A stretch of DNA of 50,569 nt from an uncultured Hyphomicrobiales bacterium (lineage in GTDB: Bacteria; Pseudomonadota; Alphaproteobacteria; Rhizobiales; Beijerinckiaceae), in assembly GCA_903884435.1 (NCBI GenBank), contig CAISEY010000259.1:1-50569 (forward strand), read 5' to 3'. Within the stretch, counting starts at the first letter, position 1. Every line of letters begins with the position of its first letter. Position numbers and translations under genes: made by a program. The notes below the pieces were generated by a model, which was not told the origin of the DNA, made no database searches, and saw nothing but the letters and a program-made list of their open reading frames with translations. This document shows, one piece after another, positions 1 through 8,161 of this stretch.

Positions 1-450
1 GGCCATGTCGGGATATTGCAGCTTGCACGCGAGTTCCGCGCCGTCGCGCGCGCGCGCCCGGTGAACCTGGCCGAGCGAGGCCGCCGCGGCAGGCTTCAGG
101 TCGAAGGATTCGAACTTTTCCCGCCATCCCGCGCCAAGCTCCGCCTGCATGCGCCGGGTGACGAAGGCGGCGCCCATGGGCGGCGCTTCCGCCTGCAATT
201 TCTGCAATTCCTCGACGTAGTGCGGCGGAAGCGCCTCGGGGATCGTCGAGATGAGCTGCGCCACCTTCATCATTGGCCCCTTGAGCGAGCCGAGCGCGCG
301 CGCCAGCGAGGCCGCGTTGTCCGCGCCGCGGCTCTCGCCGCCGAACACGCGCCCGGCCACGATTCGCGCGGCGACGCCGCCGACGTTGACGCCGACGCGG
401 GCGTAACGGGCGGCTCGCGCCGAAAATCTGTTGGCTTCGTCGTCGCGCAT
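1..450 (-). CDS. ABC1/AarF/UbiB-family atypical kinase, N-terminal 150 codons only
   Basis: This gene runs off the left edge, so only its N-terminus is visible. Reading down from ATG 448-450 gives 150 codons without a stop. The fragment holds the ABC1 signature: KGPMMKVAQ (family KxGQ motif, here with Ala for Gly), then an Ala-rich loop AAAASLGQVH, then ELACKLQYP around the nucleotide-binding lysine. By family knowledge these proteins are atypical kinase/ATPases, often tied to ubiquinone synthesis or lipid homeostasis. An in-frame ATG at 487-489 is an alternative start, but the RYARVGVNVGG block sits close behind ATG 450, as I recall for relatives. It is divergent from the binding-protein gene at 589. 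Substrate is unknown. Confidence 0.85.
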   Translation of the reverse strand, partial: MRDDEANRFSARAARYARVGVNVGGVAARIVAGRVFGGESRGADNAASLARALGSLKGPMMKVAQLISTIPEALPPHYVEELQKLQAEAPPMGAAFVTRRMQAELGAGWREKFESFDLKPAAAASLGQVHRARARDGAELACKLQYPDMA

Positions 451-588
451 GTCCGGGAGCCCGCCTGGGTGAACGTCACAGGTAATCATTGGCCCGGCAT
501 TGTCCAGCCGTGCCCCGATTGCCGCGCGCCGGCGGGGGGAATAGTCTCTTCGCGACGGCGGAAGGATCGCCGCGCCAGGGAGGCAAAC

Positions 589-1356
589 ATGAACAACACA
601 CTACGCGCCGCGTCGCGCGCCGGCGTCGCCGTGCTGCTGTCCGCGTCGTTCGCGATGGCCGCCGAAATCAAGGTTGTCACCGTTGGCGGCCTGCAAAAGG
701 GCGTCGCGCTTATCGCCGCCGATTTCGAGAAGGAGACCGGCAACAAGGTGAAGTTCAATTTCACCAATCCCGCCAATCTCGCGAAAACGCTGGCGAGCGA
801 AGGCCCGTTCGACGTGATCGTGGTGGCGTCGCAGCCTGTCGCGGAGCTCGAAAAAGCCGGCAAGCTCGTTCCGGGAACGCATGTGAAGGCGGTGCGCGGA
901 GGCATCGCGATTTCGGTGAGGGAAGGCGCGCCGAAGCCCGATCTTTCGACGCCGGAGGCGCTCAGGGCCGCGGTTCTCGCCGCCAGGACCATCGTCTACA
1001 CCGATCCGGCGACGCCCAACGGCAGTGGCGAAAAAACGAAGGTCATTCTGGAGAAGCTGGGCGTGTGGGACGCCGTCGTCGCGAAGGGCAAGATCGAGAG
1101 CCTCGGGCCGGGCAAGGAAGCCGTGGCGAAGGGAACCTTCGAACTCGGCTTCTTCAACGCCAGCGAGGCGGAGGCGCCGGGCTGCGTGATCGCGGGGCTC
1201 GTTCCCGCCTCCTTGCAGCAATACACCAATTACGACGCCGGCGTGTTCGGCGACGCGGCGGCGAAGGACGCCGGCGTGGCTTTCGTGAAATTCCTCACGG
1301 GCAAGGCGGCCGGCGAGCGCTGGAAGGCGGCGCGGATGGAGCCGGCGGCGATGTAG
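589..1356 (+). CDS. periplasmic substrate-binding protein, ModA-like
   Basis: Predicted 255-residue secreted binding protein. Residues 1-24 form a signal peptide ending AMA|AE. The mature part starts IKVVTVGGLQKGV and continues with the ModA/SBP_bac_11 pattern (FEKETGNKV, FDVIVVASQPVAELEKAGKL). That family binds molybdate or small organic oxyanions for ABC transporters. The frame is open far upstream, but ATG 589 is the clear start: AGGGAGG lies at 577-583 and the signal peptide begins there. No modB or modC permease gene is next to it, so the ligand cannot be assigned; many such solo proteins are annotated only as extracellular solute-binding proteins. It converges on the DUF3445 gene. Confidence 0.85.
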   Translation: MNNTLRAASRAGVAVLLSASFAMAAEIKVVTVGGLQKGVALIAADFEKETGNKVKFNFTNPANLAKTLASEGPFDVIVVASQPVAELEKAGKLVPGTHVKAVRGGIAISVREGAPKPDLSTPEALRAAVLAARTIVYTDPATPNGSGEKTKVILEKLGVWDAVVAKGKIESLGPGKEAVAKGTFELGFFNASEAEAPGCVIAGLVPASLQQYTNYDAGVFGDAAAKDAGVAFVKFLTGKAAGERWKAARMEPAAM

Positions 1357-1361
1357 GCGGC

Positions 1362-2246
1362 TCAGCGGCCGTTCGCGATGTCGTCGAGCGTCCGGGCGAG
1401 TTCGTCCCGCGCGCTCGCGAGCCCCTTGTAGGACGTCTGGTCCGGCGTCAGCGCCAGCAATTGCGCGCGCAGGCCCGCCGCGAGGCCGCGCCCGCGCGGA
1501 TGGCTCGCCAGCGCCGCGACGGGATCGACGTGGGTGCGGATCGTGAAGAGAATGTCGCCCGAGACCGGCAGCCGCGTCAGGGTTTGCCGTTCGACGCGCA
1601 CGTGGGCGCGCGCCGGGTCGTCCTGGCGAAAGCGGGCGGCGGCGGCGTCCGGCGGGCGATGCAGGTCCGCGTCGCCATAGATCGACCAGTTGAAGCGCAG
1701 CAGCGGCGCTCCGGGGCGCAGATTGTCGAAAATCCGGGCGACGACGTTCTCCATCCGGCCCGCGAAGCCCGGCACGGGCGCGTGGATCGCCGAAAGATCG
1801 GCGCCGGCCTTGTCCGCCAGAGACCAGCCCGCCGGAAAGCACAGAACCGCCGCCGCGAGCCGCCAGGCGCGCTCGTCGCGACGCATGAGGCAGAGGTCTT
1901 CCTGCACGAGGCGCGCCGCGGTCACGAGCGGCGTTTCGTCGCCGTCGAGCGGCACGGCGCGGCCCGCCGGGAGAACGCGCATCGCGGCGCCTTCCTGTGC
2001 GTATGTTTCGGGAAATTTTTCCGGCAGATGTTTCGCGAGCATGGCGAGAACTTCCACGCCGGCCTCGCGCGTCGCGGGCTCCTCGCGCGCCACGCGGTCG
2101 CGCCGCGTGGCGAGGAGGCGTTCCTTTTCCGCGAGATCGCGAACGAGATGGCCGTCGACCTCGATCCAGTCGCGCGCGCCAAGCGGTTCGAGGGCGATCG
2201 TGAAGGGCTGTTTCGAACCGTCGTAAGGCGTGTGCGCGAAGGTCAT
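1362..2246 (-). CDS. DUF3445 protein, haem-dependent oxidative N-demethylase alpha-subunit-like
   Basis: A 294-residue soluble protein matching my memory of DUF3445 (HODM_asu-like, PF11927). Supporting blocks are the N-terminal HTPYDGSKQPFTIALEPL, a central LCFPAGWSLADKAG followed by IHAPVPGF, the FNWSIYGDADL block, and a C-terminal RQTLTRLPVSGDILFTIRTHVDPV. The founding member is the alpha subunit of a haem-dependent dimethylamine N-demethylase. No second subunit, ferredoxin-like or amine-catabolism gene is adjacent, so the substrate is unknown and the enzyme may act alone. It ends 5 bases from the convergent binding-protein gene and is divergent from the SBP gene at 2385. Confidence 0.82.
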   Translation of the reverse strand: MTFAHTPYDGSKQPFTIALEPLGARDWIEVDGHLVRDLAEKERLLATRRDRVAREEPATREAGVEVLAMLAKHLPEKFPETYAQEGAAMRVLPAGRAVPLDGDETPLVTAARLVQEDLCLMRRDERAWRLAAAVLCFPAGWSLADKAGADLSAIHAPVPGFAGRMENVVARIFDNLRPGAPLLRFNWSIYGDADLHRPPDAAAARFRQDDPARAHVRVERQTLTRLPVSGDILFTIRTHVDPVAALASHPRGRGLAAGLRAQLLALTPDQTSYKGLASARDELARTLDDIANGR

Positions 2247-2384
2247 GGCTCTCCCGTCGAAAGGGGGCGCGAAACCGAGATTGGCGTTTTCCGGCGCGCG
2301 CTATAACATATTCCCCGTGGATATCGCCGGCGCCCGCGAGACGGGCGCGGAGCGCCGTTCGTGACCGTCTGGAGAAAACATTTC

Positions 2385-3581
2385 ATGTCCTCGACCCTTG
2401 TCCCGCGCGCCCTCGCCCTTGGCGCCCTGTCGCTCGCCGCCCTCGCGGCTTCCGCGCCGGCGGCTTTCGCCGAGCCTCTGAAAATCGGCTTCGTGGTGAC
2501 GCAATCGGGCCCCGGCGCCGTCGTCGGCCAGGACATGATGGCCGGTTTCAAGATCGGCCTGAAGGACGCCGGGCTCGATTCCGGCCCCAACGCGGTGCAG
2601 GTGATCTACGAGGACGACCAGCTCAAGCCGGACGTGGGCCGTCTGGCGACGACCAAGCTGCTCGAGCGCGACAAGGTCAATCTCGTGTCGGGGATGATCT
2701 GGTCGAACGTGCTGCTGGCGAGCGCCAAGCCGGTGCTCGACGCCAATGCCATTCTCGTCAGCGCCAACGCCGGCCCGTCGGAATACGCGGGCAAGCTGTG
2801 CCATCCGAATTTCTTCGGCGTCGCCTTCCAGAACGACACGCTGCACGAGCCGGGCGGAGCCTACGCGCAGGCGAAGGGCATCAAGCGCCTCGGCATGATC
2901 GCGCCAAACTATCCGGCGGGCAAGGACGCGATCAACGGCGTCAAGCGCTTCTACAAGGGCGAGAGCGCGGCGGAACTCTATCCCTCGCTCGACCAGTTCG
3001 AATTCGCCGCGGAGATCGCGCAATTGCGCGCCGCGAAGGCCGAGGCCGTCTATTTCTTCTTCGCGGGCGCCCAGGCGATCAGCTTCCTCAAGCAATACGA
3101 TCAGGCCGGACTGACGAAGACGATGCCGCTGATCGGCGCCGTTCCCTCGCTCGACGCCATCGTGCGCAACGGCGTCGGCGCCGCGGCGGTCGGCTCGATC
3201 ATCACCACCTTCTGGGACGACAGTTTCGATAATCCCGTCAACAAGAAGTTCGTCGCCGATTTCGCCGCGGGCGAAAAGCGGATGCCGACCAGCTACGCGG
3301 CCACGGGCTACGACACGGCGCGGCTCATCGGCGCGGCGCTGGCGAAGGTCAATGGCGACGTGGCCAACCGCAAGGCTTTCTCGGCGGCGCTCGCCAGCGT
3401 CGAATTCGCCTCGACGCGCGGATCGTTCAAGTTCAACACCAACCACATGCCCATCCAGAACTTCTACGCCGGCCCGATCGTCGCCGATGGCGAAGGAAAG
3501 TCGAAAGTCGGCGCGCTGGAACTCGTGCTGAAGGACCACAAGGACAGTTTCGCGCCGACCTGCCAGATGGCCGCGAACTGA
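2385..3581 (+). CDS. ABC transporter substrate-binding protein, branched-chain amino acid (LivK) type
   Basis: A 398-residue periplasmic binding protein of the Peripla_BP_6 type. Residues 1-29 are a signal peptide ending AFA|EPLKIGF. The mature N-terminus GFVVTQSGPGAVVGQDMMAGFKIG and the central VNLVSGMIWSNVLLAS are typical of the family that binds amino acids, amides or aromatic acids. A GTG at 2361 is possible, but ATG 2385 follows GGAGAA at 2371 and begins the signal peptide. A TATAAC at 2302-2307 may be its -10 box. The next gene starts 28 bases downstream, so both are probably one operon. No LivHMGF permease genes are in the window. The ligand may be the substrate of the downstream hydrolase (inference). 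Confidence 0.88.
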   Translation: MSSTLVPRALALGALSLAALAASAPAAFAEPLKIGFVVTQSGPGAVVGQDMMAGFKIGLKDAGLDSGPNAVQVIYEDDQLKPDVGRLATTKLLERDKVNLVSGMIWSNVLLASAKPVLDANAILVSANAGPSEYAGKLCHPNFFGVAFQNDTLHEPGGAYAQAKGIKRLGMIAPNYPAGKDAINGVKRFYKGESAAELYPSLDQFEFAAEIAQLRAAKAEAVYFFFAGAQAISFLKQYDQAGLTKTMPLIGAVPSLDAIVRNGVGAAAVGSIITTFWDDSFDNPVNKKFVADFAAGEKRMPTSYAATGYDTARLIGAALAKVNGDVANRKAFSAALASVEFASTRGSFKFNTNHMPIQNFYAGPIVADGEGKSKVGALELVLKDHKDSFAPTCQMAAN

Positions 3582-3609
3582 CATCGGGCGGCGGGCGCGG
3601 ACGGACGCG

Positions 3610-4467
3610 ATGATTTATCGCTATTTCGGCCAGGAGGAGCTCGACCGGCGCCTCAACGCGCGCGCCACCGTGACGGACATCGCGCCCTTCATGCGCGCCT
3701 ACGCGGAGGAAAGCGCGAAGTGCCGCAGCGAACTCGATTGCCGCGCCGGCGTCAAATACGGGCCGAAGGACGCCGAGAGGATCGACGTCTTCCCCGCGCG
3801 CTGGCCGGACAGCCCGGTTTTCGTGTTCATCCATGGCGGCTACTGGCGGATGCTCGACGCCGCCGATTCGTCCTTCATGGCGCGGCAGTTCGTGCGGGCC
3901 GGCGCCGCCGTGGTCGCGATCAATTACGAACTCGCGCCCGCCGCCAGCATCGACGAGATCGTGCGCCAGTGTCGCGCTGCGCTCGTCCATGTGTGGCGTC
4001 ACGCGCGGGAGTTTGGCGGCGATCCCGCGCGCATTCATGTGTCCGGCTCCTCGGCCGGCGGACATCTGGCGGGCATGATGCTGTCCGGCGGCTGGGCGGA
4101 GGCGTTCGGCGCGCCCGGCCTGCGCGTGCAATCGGCCTCGCCGCTGTCGGGACTGTTCGACCTCGAGCCGGTGCGGCTGTCGAATTGCAACGAATGGGCG
4201 AGGCTCGACGCGGACTCGGCGGCGCGCAACTCGCCGGTCCTGCACTTGCCCGATCCGCCGCTGCCGATGGTCGTGTCTTACGCGCCGAACGAGGCGGGGG
4301 AATTCGCGATCCAGTCGGAAGCCTATATCGCGGCCTGCCGGGCGCGCGGCTGCGACGTGGAATTCGTCGCCGAGCCCGGGACGAACCATTTCGACCTGCC
4401 GCTACGGTTCATGGACCGCGACTCCGCGCTGACGCGCGCGGTGCTGCGAGTCATGGGGCTGGCGTGA
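3610..4467 (+). CDS. alpha/beta hydrolase, arylformamidase/kynurenine formamidase-like
   Basis: A 285-residue alpha/beta-hydrolase-fold enzyme. The oxyanion-hole motif HGGYWR lies at 75-80, the nucleophile elbow GSSAGGH at 146-152 (Ser148), a SPLSGLFDLEPV block at 177-188, and the likely catalytic His260 in TNHFD. HGGYWR and SGLFDL resemble bacterial arylformamidases and related carboxylesterases, which hydrolyse N-formyl or ester bonds. There is no signal peptide, so it is cytoplasmic. It follows the LivK-type receptor by 28 bases and converges on a flavin aromatic hydroxylase. No tryptophan dioxygenase or kynureninase gene is nearby, so a role in tryptophan breakdown is not supported; a general amidase or esterase is as likely. 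Confidence 0.82.
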   Translation: MIYRYFGQEELDRRLNARATVTDIAPFMRAYAEESAKCRSELDCRAGVKYGPKDAERIDVFPARWPDSPVFVFIHGGYWRMLDAADSSFMARQFVRAGAAVVAINYELAPAASIDEIVRQCRAALVHVWRHAREFGGDPARIHVSGSSAGGHLAGMMLSGGWAEAFGAPGLRVQSASPLSGLFDLEPVRLSNCNEWARLDADSAARNSPVLHLPDPPLPMVVSYAPNEAGEFAIQSEAYIAACRARGCDVEFVAEPGTNHFDLPLRFMDRDSALTRAVLRVMGLA

Positions 4468-4479
4468 GGCGGGCGCCTG

Positions 4480-5679
4480 TCAGATCGGCGCGGTGTCGCA
4501 ATCGTAGGTGAACAGCCATTCGTAGCGTTCGGCCACGGCGTCGCCGCTCCATTCGCGGCCGATGAATTCGTCGGCTTTCACGGGGTCGCGATAGTCCTGG
4601 TTGTGGAAGCGCGAGATCATGTCCGTCGCGCCCGCGACCATGCGGTTGTCGCGTTCGAGGCGGGCCCGCTCGTAGGCCTGGAAGGCCTCGAAGACGTCGC
4701 CGTATTTTTCGAGGCAGCGGGCCAGCACGACGCCGTCCTCGAGCGCCATCACGGCGCCCTGGGCGAGGAAGGGCAGGGTCGGATGGCAGGCGTCGCCGAG
4801 CAGCGTGGCGCGACCGTATGAATAGCGCGGCAACGGCTTGCGAACGAGATAGGCCCATTTAAGCAGTCTCGGCGCGGCGTCGATCAGGGTGTGGACGTCG
4901 TCGTGCCAGCCCGCGTAGTCCTCGTGGCACTGCTTTTTCGTGCCCTCGGCGGACCAGGCGGCCTCGTCCCATTCGGGTTTCTCGATGGTCGCGGCGAGGT
5001 TCATGATCTCGCCGTCGCGCAGTGGATAGTGAACGACGTGGCCGTTGGGGCCGATCCAGTTCACGGCCATGCTCGCCTGCATGCGCGCCGGCAGCGCCTG
5101 CAGCGGGATGACGCCGCGCCAGATCATCATTTTCGCGTATTCCGGCGGCGAATCGTTCGCCGTGGAGCGGCGCACCGTGGAATTGACGCCATCGCAGCCG
5201 ATCAGCGCGTCGCCGACGACGGTCTGGCCATTTTCCAGCGAGAGGTGAATCTTGCCGTCTTTCTCGACGAAGCCCGTGGTCTTCGAATTGAGATGCACGG
5301 CCCCCGGATTCTGGCGCATGACCGCGTCCGTCACCGACTTCAGGAGGTCGGGCCTGTAGACCGTGAGATAGGGATACCCGTAACGCCGCACGGCGAGCGG
5401 GCCGAGGTCGAAGAGCTTCCAGGCCTTGCCCGTGTTCCACAGGCGCACTTCCTTGCTCTCCGACTTGCAGGAGAGTTGCCGCAACGTCTCGAAGGCGCCG
5501 ATGGAATCGAGCGCGCGGTTTCCATTCGGGCTGATCTGGATGCCCGCGCCAATCTCGCGCAATTCGTCGGCCTGTTCGTAAACATCGACCTCGAACCCGC
5601 GTTGCAGGAGCGCCGCCGCCACGCACATGCCGCCGATGCCGCCGCCGGCGATGAGAATATGTGGTTTCGCCTTGCTCAT
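4480..5679 (-). CDS. FAD-dependent aromatic monooxygenase (salicylate / 6-hydroxynicotinate hydroxylase-like)
   Basis: A 399-residue flavoprotein of the class A hydroxylase family. The Rossmann dinucleotide motif GGGIGG lies at 12-17, an Asp-Gly motif GCDGVNS at 161-167 and the FAD-ribityl GD motif GDACHP at 295-300, followed by LAQGAVMALEDGVVLA. These are the three motifs of NAD(P)H-dependent enzymes such as salicylate hydroxylase, 3-hydroxybenzoate 6-hydroxylase and NicC. No separate reductase is needed. Its start (ATG at 5679) has no competing upstream start of note. The gene converges with the hydrolase at 3610; together they could hydrolyse and then hydroxylate an aromatic amide or ester (inference). 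The exact substrate cannot be read from the sequence. Confidence 0.87.
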   Translation of the reverse strand: MSKAKPHILIAGGGIGGMCVAAALLQRGFEVDVYEQADELREIGAGIQISPNGNRALDSIGAFETLRQLSCKSESKEVRLWNTGKAWKLFDLGPLAVRRYGYPYLTVYRPDLLKSVTDAVMRQNPGAVHLNSKTTGFVEKDGKIHLSLENGQTVVGDALIGCDGVNSTVRRSTANDSPPEYAKMMIWRGVIPLQALPARMQASMAVNWIGPNGHVVHYPLRDGEIMNLAATIEKPEWDEAAWSAEGTKKQCHEDYAGWHDDVHTLIDAAPRLLKWAYLVRKPLPRYSYGRATLLGDACHPTLPFLAQGAVMALEDGVVLARCLEKYGDVFEAFQAYERARLERDNRMVAGATDMISRFHNQDYRDPVKADEFIGREWSGDAVAERYEWLFTYDCDTAPI

Positions 5680-5758
5680 GTCGCGAGCCTCCCTGCCGAA
5701 CGCCTTGTAACGTGACGGAGCCGGGGCGCCAATGCGGCGCGGCGGCGCGGCCCGGGGC

Positions 5759-6142
5759 TCACTCCGGCCAGTTTTCCCGAACCCAGGCGAGCAGCGCGTC
5801 CTCGGTGGCCTCGCCAGCCGTCAGCGCGAGAAACATGATCGAGGCATCCGCGGCGGTTGGCCTGAAGGCCACGCCGTTGCGCCGCAGGAAGGCCATCATG
5901 GCGAGGAAGGCGATGCGCTTGCCGCCATCGACGAAGGGGCGATGGCGCGCGAGGTTGAAAGCGAGCGCCGCGGCGAGGACGGCGAGATCCTGCTCGCCGA
6001 ACAGAAACATGTTCATCGGACGCGACAGCGCGACTTCGAGCGCGTCCGCGTCGCGAACGCCCGGCGAACCGCCGAAGCGCTTGAGATGCCTCTCCTGAAC
6101 GAGCTTGACCTGGTCGGCGGTGAGCCAGAGGGGTTCGGTCAT
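5759..6142 (-). CDS. Doc-type (death-on-curing, Fic fold) toxin-like protein with altered active site
   Basis: A 127-residue protein of Doc length. It keeps the family features GSPGVRDADALEVALSRP (24-42), a FGEQDLAVLAAALAF helix and the active-site region AFLAMMAFLRRNG. Doc toxins transfer phosphate from ATP to EF-Tu through a motif written HPFxDGNKR in close relatives. Here the segment reads HRPFVDGGKR at 67-76. Aligned on PFVDG, the catalytic His is Arg68 and the Asn is Gly74, with a His moved one place upstream. The protein may therefore be weak, inactive or altered. Its start codon overlaps the antitoxin stop by 4 bases (ATGA), which implies translational coupling. It is the second gene of the toxin-antitoxin operon. 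Confidence 0.85.
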   Translation of the reverse strand: MTEPLWLTADQVKLVQERHLKRFGGSPGVRDADALEVALSRPMNMFLFGEQDLAVLAAALAFNLARHRPFVDGGKRIAFLAMMAFLRRNGVAFRPTAADASIMFLALTAGEATEDALLAWVRENWPE

Positions 6143-6363
6143 TTCGCGAGCCCTCGCAGCAGGTCGTCGTATTCGTCCATGATCCCGTCGACGAGGGTCA
6201 GGGTCGCCTCGAGTTCCGGATCGTCGCGGGAAATGAGCAACCCGCCATCGGGCGTCTCCCGCAGAAAAAAACTCCGGCCTTCCTCGAAGCCCAGACGAAT
6301 CGCCAGTTCGCGCGGCAGCAGGAACCCGATCGAGTTTCCGAAGCGTTTTGGCTCGATCTTCAT
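6139..6363 (-). CDS. AbrB/MazE/SpoVT-family antitoxin of the Doc-like pair
   Basis: A 74-residue protein with an N-terminal swapped-hairpin DNA-binding domain: MKIEPKRFGNSIGFLLPRE then AIRLGFEEGRSFFL, followed by an acidic C-terminus (VDGIMDEYDDLLRGL) suited to wrap a toxin. Such antitoxins bind their own promoter and neutralise the partner. It is first in the operon and overlaps the Doc-like gene by 4 bases, the usual order for a type II module. It probably represses the operon together with the toxin. The promoter must lie between 6364 and 6426, right behind the peroxiredoxin-like gene's stop codon; I see no clear operator there. Confidence 0.85.
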   Translation of the reverse strand: MKIEPKRFGNSIGFLLPRELAIRLGFEEGRSFFLRETPDGGLLISRDDPELEATLTLVDGIMDEYDDLLRGLAK

Positions 6364-6426
6364 GGATCCGGTCCATCTTCGCGCGTTGCTCGTCTGGCTG
6401 GCCCGCGTTTTTCTTCGCGGATCGGG

Positions 6427-7020
6427 TCAGTCGCCGGGCACGCTTACCAGTTCACCTTTGGCGGGACACTCCTTCGTGATGAAATAGCCTTTATCAAAAA
6501 GAAATTTGAAACCGTCGATCAGATCCCGGAAGCGCGGACGCGCGAACGGCATGTTCTGCACGGCGGAGAAAAACAGCGTTCCGTCGGCGTTGACCAGGAA
6601 CAGGCCCGGCTCGCAGCAGACCGGCGGTTCCGAAAGCCCCTCCTTGCGGGGTCGCCCTTCCGTGAGAAACAATCCCCAGTCGCGGGCTTCGCGCGGCGAG
6701 ATCCCGTAGGCCACCCGCAGGTTTTTCAGGCCCCAGTCCGCTCTCGTGCGCTCGCCGCGGCCCGGCTCGTCGCAGGACACGGCGACCGCGGAGACGCCGC
6801 GTTTTTCGAACTCGTGCAACAGGCCGTCGAGTTCGACGAGATAATTGTTGCATTGCTGGCAATGCAGACCGCGGTAAAACACGATCATCGAGAAGAGTTT
6901 CGGCTGTTCCCGCCGCAGATCGTAGAGGCCGCCACCGGCGAGCCGTGCGACGAGGGGCGGCGCCGGCTGGCGTGGAATCACGGGCACGAGATCGGTCATC
7001 GGCAAGCCGTCTCCCCTCAT
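6427..7020 (-). CDS. peroxiredoxin-like (AhpC/TSA, thioredoxin fold) protein
   Basis: A 197-residue thioredoxin-fold protein without signal peptide. The redox centre is YRGLHCQQCNNYL, a CxxC where AhpC/TSA-like proteins carry the peroxidatic Cys. It is followed by VSAVAVSCDEPGR and the strand GLFLVNADGTLFF. Members probably reduce peroxides or act as thiol oxidoreductases. I chose ATG 7020 because GGGGAGG lies 7 bases upstream; ATG 6999 (MTDLVPV) is an in-frame alternative. An extra CC pair occurs in PPVCCEPG. The gene lies 67 bases downstream of the TPR lipoprotein stop on the same strand. Its physiological reductant is unknown. Confidence 0.82.
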   Translation of the reverse strand: MRGDGLPMTDLVPVIPRQPAPPLVARLAGGGLYDLRREQPKLFSMIVFYRGLHCQQCNNYLVELDGLLHEFEKRGVSAVAVSCDEPGRGERTRADWGLKNLRVAYGISPREARDWGLFLTEGRPRKEGLSEPPVCCEPGLFLVNADGTLFFSAVQNMPFARPRFRDLIDGFKFLFDKGYFITKECPAKGELVSVPGD

Positions 7021-7087
7021 CCGTCTTCCTCCCCGGTCACTTCGGGGGGGATCGTAGCAGGTTCGGGGCGGGCCGCAATCGCCCGGG

Positions 7088-7945
7088 CTAGCCTCGTCCG
7101 AGGCGGCTCTGGCCATCGCGCGCGGTCCGGTTGTTGGGATCGACGACGATGGCGCGTCCATAGGATTCCTGCGCCTTGGCCTTGTTGCCCTGCTTTTCAT
7201 AGGCGAGGCCGAGGCCGGCCCAGGCGTCGGCGTTGTGGTTGTCGACGTTGAGAGCCGCGTTGAAATCCTCGATGGCGAGGTCGAACTTGCCGGTGGCGGT
7301 GAGGCTCTGGCCGCGCGCCTGATAGGGCGCGGCCGCGAAGGGGTCGCGATCGATCGCGTTGTCGAAATCGGTGATGGCGCGCGCGTGATCGCCGTTGCGC
7401 TGGTGGATCAGGCCGCGGGCGTGGAAGGCCTGGGCGCCTTCAGGATTGAGCCTTATGGCCTGGTCGAGGTCCGACATCGCGTCCGTCAGGTTGCCCTGGG
7501 CGCGCAGCAGGTTCGCCCGGCCCAGATAGGCTGGCGCGTGGTTCGGGTCCGCGGCGATGGCGCGGCCGAAATCGGCGAGGGCGAGGTCGTTCTTGCCAGT
7601 CTGGCGCAGGGCGAGGGCGCGGTTGGTGAAAGCCGCAGCATATCGCGGATTGATGCGCACCGCCTGGGTGAAATCGGCGATGGCTTCCTGATACTTGCCG
7701 CCGCGCGCGTAGGCGGCGCCGCGGGTGTTGTAGGGCTCGGCGTTGTCGGGGTTGCGCTTCACCACGTCCGAGAGCGAGCCGATATTGTCGGCGAAGGAGC
7801 CGTCCGGCGCCTCGACTTCCGCGATGCGCGGGCCGGACACGCCGAGCGCGCCGGACGTTGTTTCGCAGCCCGCGAGCGCGAGGCCGGCGAGGAGGACGAG
7901 GGCCAGGCGGGCCGGGGTGGAGAAGTTCAGGAGCGGCTCGATCAT
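7088..7945 (-). CDS. TPR-repeat lipoprotein (NlpI-like)
   Basis: A 285-residue lipoprotein. The N-terminal hydrophobic segment ends with lipobox LAGC, Cys27 being the lipidated residue, followed by ETTSG. From about residue 60 to the end there are roughly seven 34-residue TPR units, each with the A.....A....P pattern (for example YNTRGAAYARGGKYQEAIADF and repeats of it). Such proteins are scaffolds in the periplasm or outer membrane; NlpI organises cell-wall hydrolases. The open frame extends upstream, but ATG 7945 begins the lipoprotein signal. It is downstream of rpsU and separated from it by a strong terminator, so it has its own promoter. Partner unknown. Confidence 0.87.
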   Translation of the reverse strand: MIEPLLNFSTPARLALVLLAGLALAGCETTSGALGVSGPRIAEVEAPDGSFADNIGSLSDVVKRNPDNAEPYNTRGAAYARGGKYQEAIADFTQAVRINPRYAAAFTNRALALRQTGKNDLALADFGRAIAADPNHAPAYLGRANLLRAQGNLTDAMSDLDQAIRLNPEGAQAFHARGLIHQRNGDHARAITDFDNAIDRDPFAAAPYQARGQSLTATGKFDLAIEDFNAALNVDNHNADAWAGLGLAYEKQGNKAKAQESYGRAIVVDPNNRTARDGQSRLGRG

Positions 7946-8098
7946 TTTTACTCTGGGCGTTACTCTGGGCGGCGAGCCGAAAACCGGCCGTTCCCCCGCC
8001 GGTCGTCGATGAATGGGGCCGAACGCACCCCGAAACGGCAATTCCCGGGCGGAAGGCCCGTGGTCTTCGCATTTTTCCCGACGGCTGTCATCCACGAC

Positions 8099-8128
8099 AA
8101 AAACGCCCGGAAGGAGGCCATCCGGGCG
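8099..8128 (-). terminator. intrinsic terminator of rpsU
   Basis: On the minus strand CGCCCGGA and TCCGGGCG form a perfect 8-bp stem (8104-8111 with 8121-8128) around a 9-base loop, followed by TTTTTG (8098-8103). It lies 34 bases after the rpsU stop and insulates rpsU from the TPR lipoprotein gene. Confidence 0.85.
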
Positions 8129-8161
8129 CGCGTGAAGAAAAAGTCCGGAAAGCCGACCGCT

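Noticed and set aside
16-588. N-terminal extension of the ModA-like protein to a 446-residue protein
   Set aside because: The extension is antisense to the ABC1 kinase, and the ribosome site and signal peptide begin at 589.
6364-6426. An antitoxin operator palindrome before the AbrB gene
   Set aside because: The 63-base gap has only short, weak symmetry (CCGCG..CGCGG), which overlaps coding flank and is not convincing.
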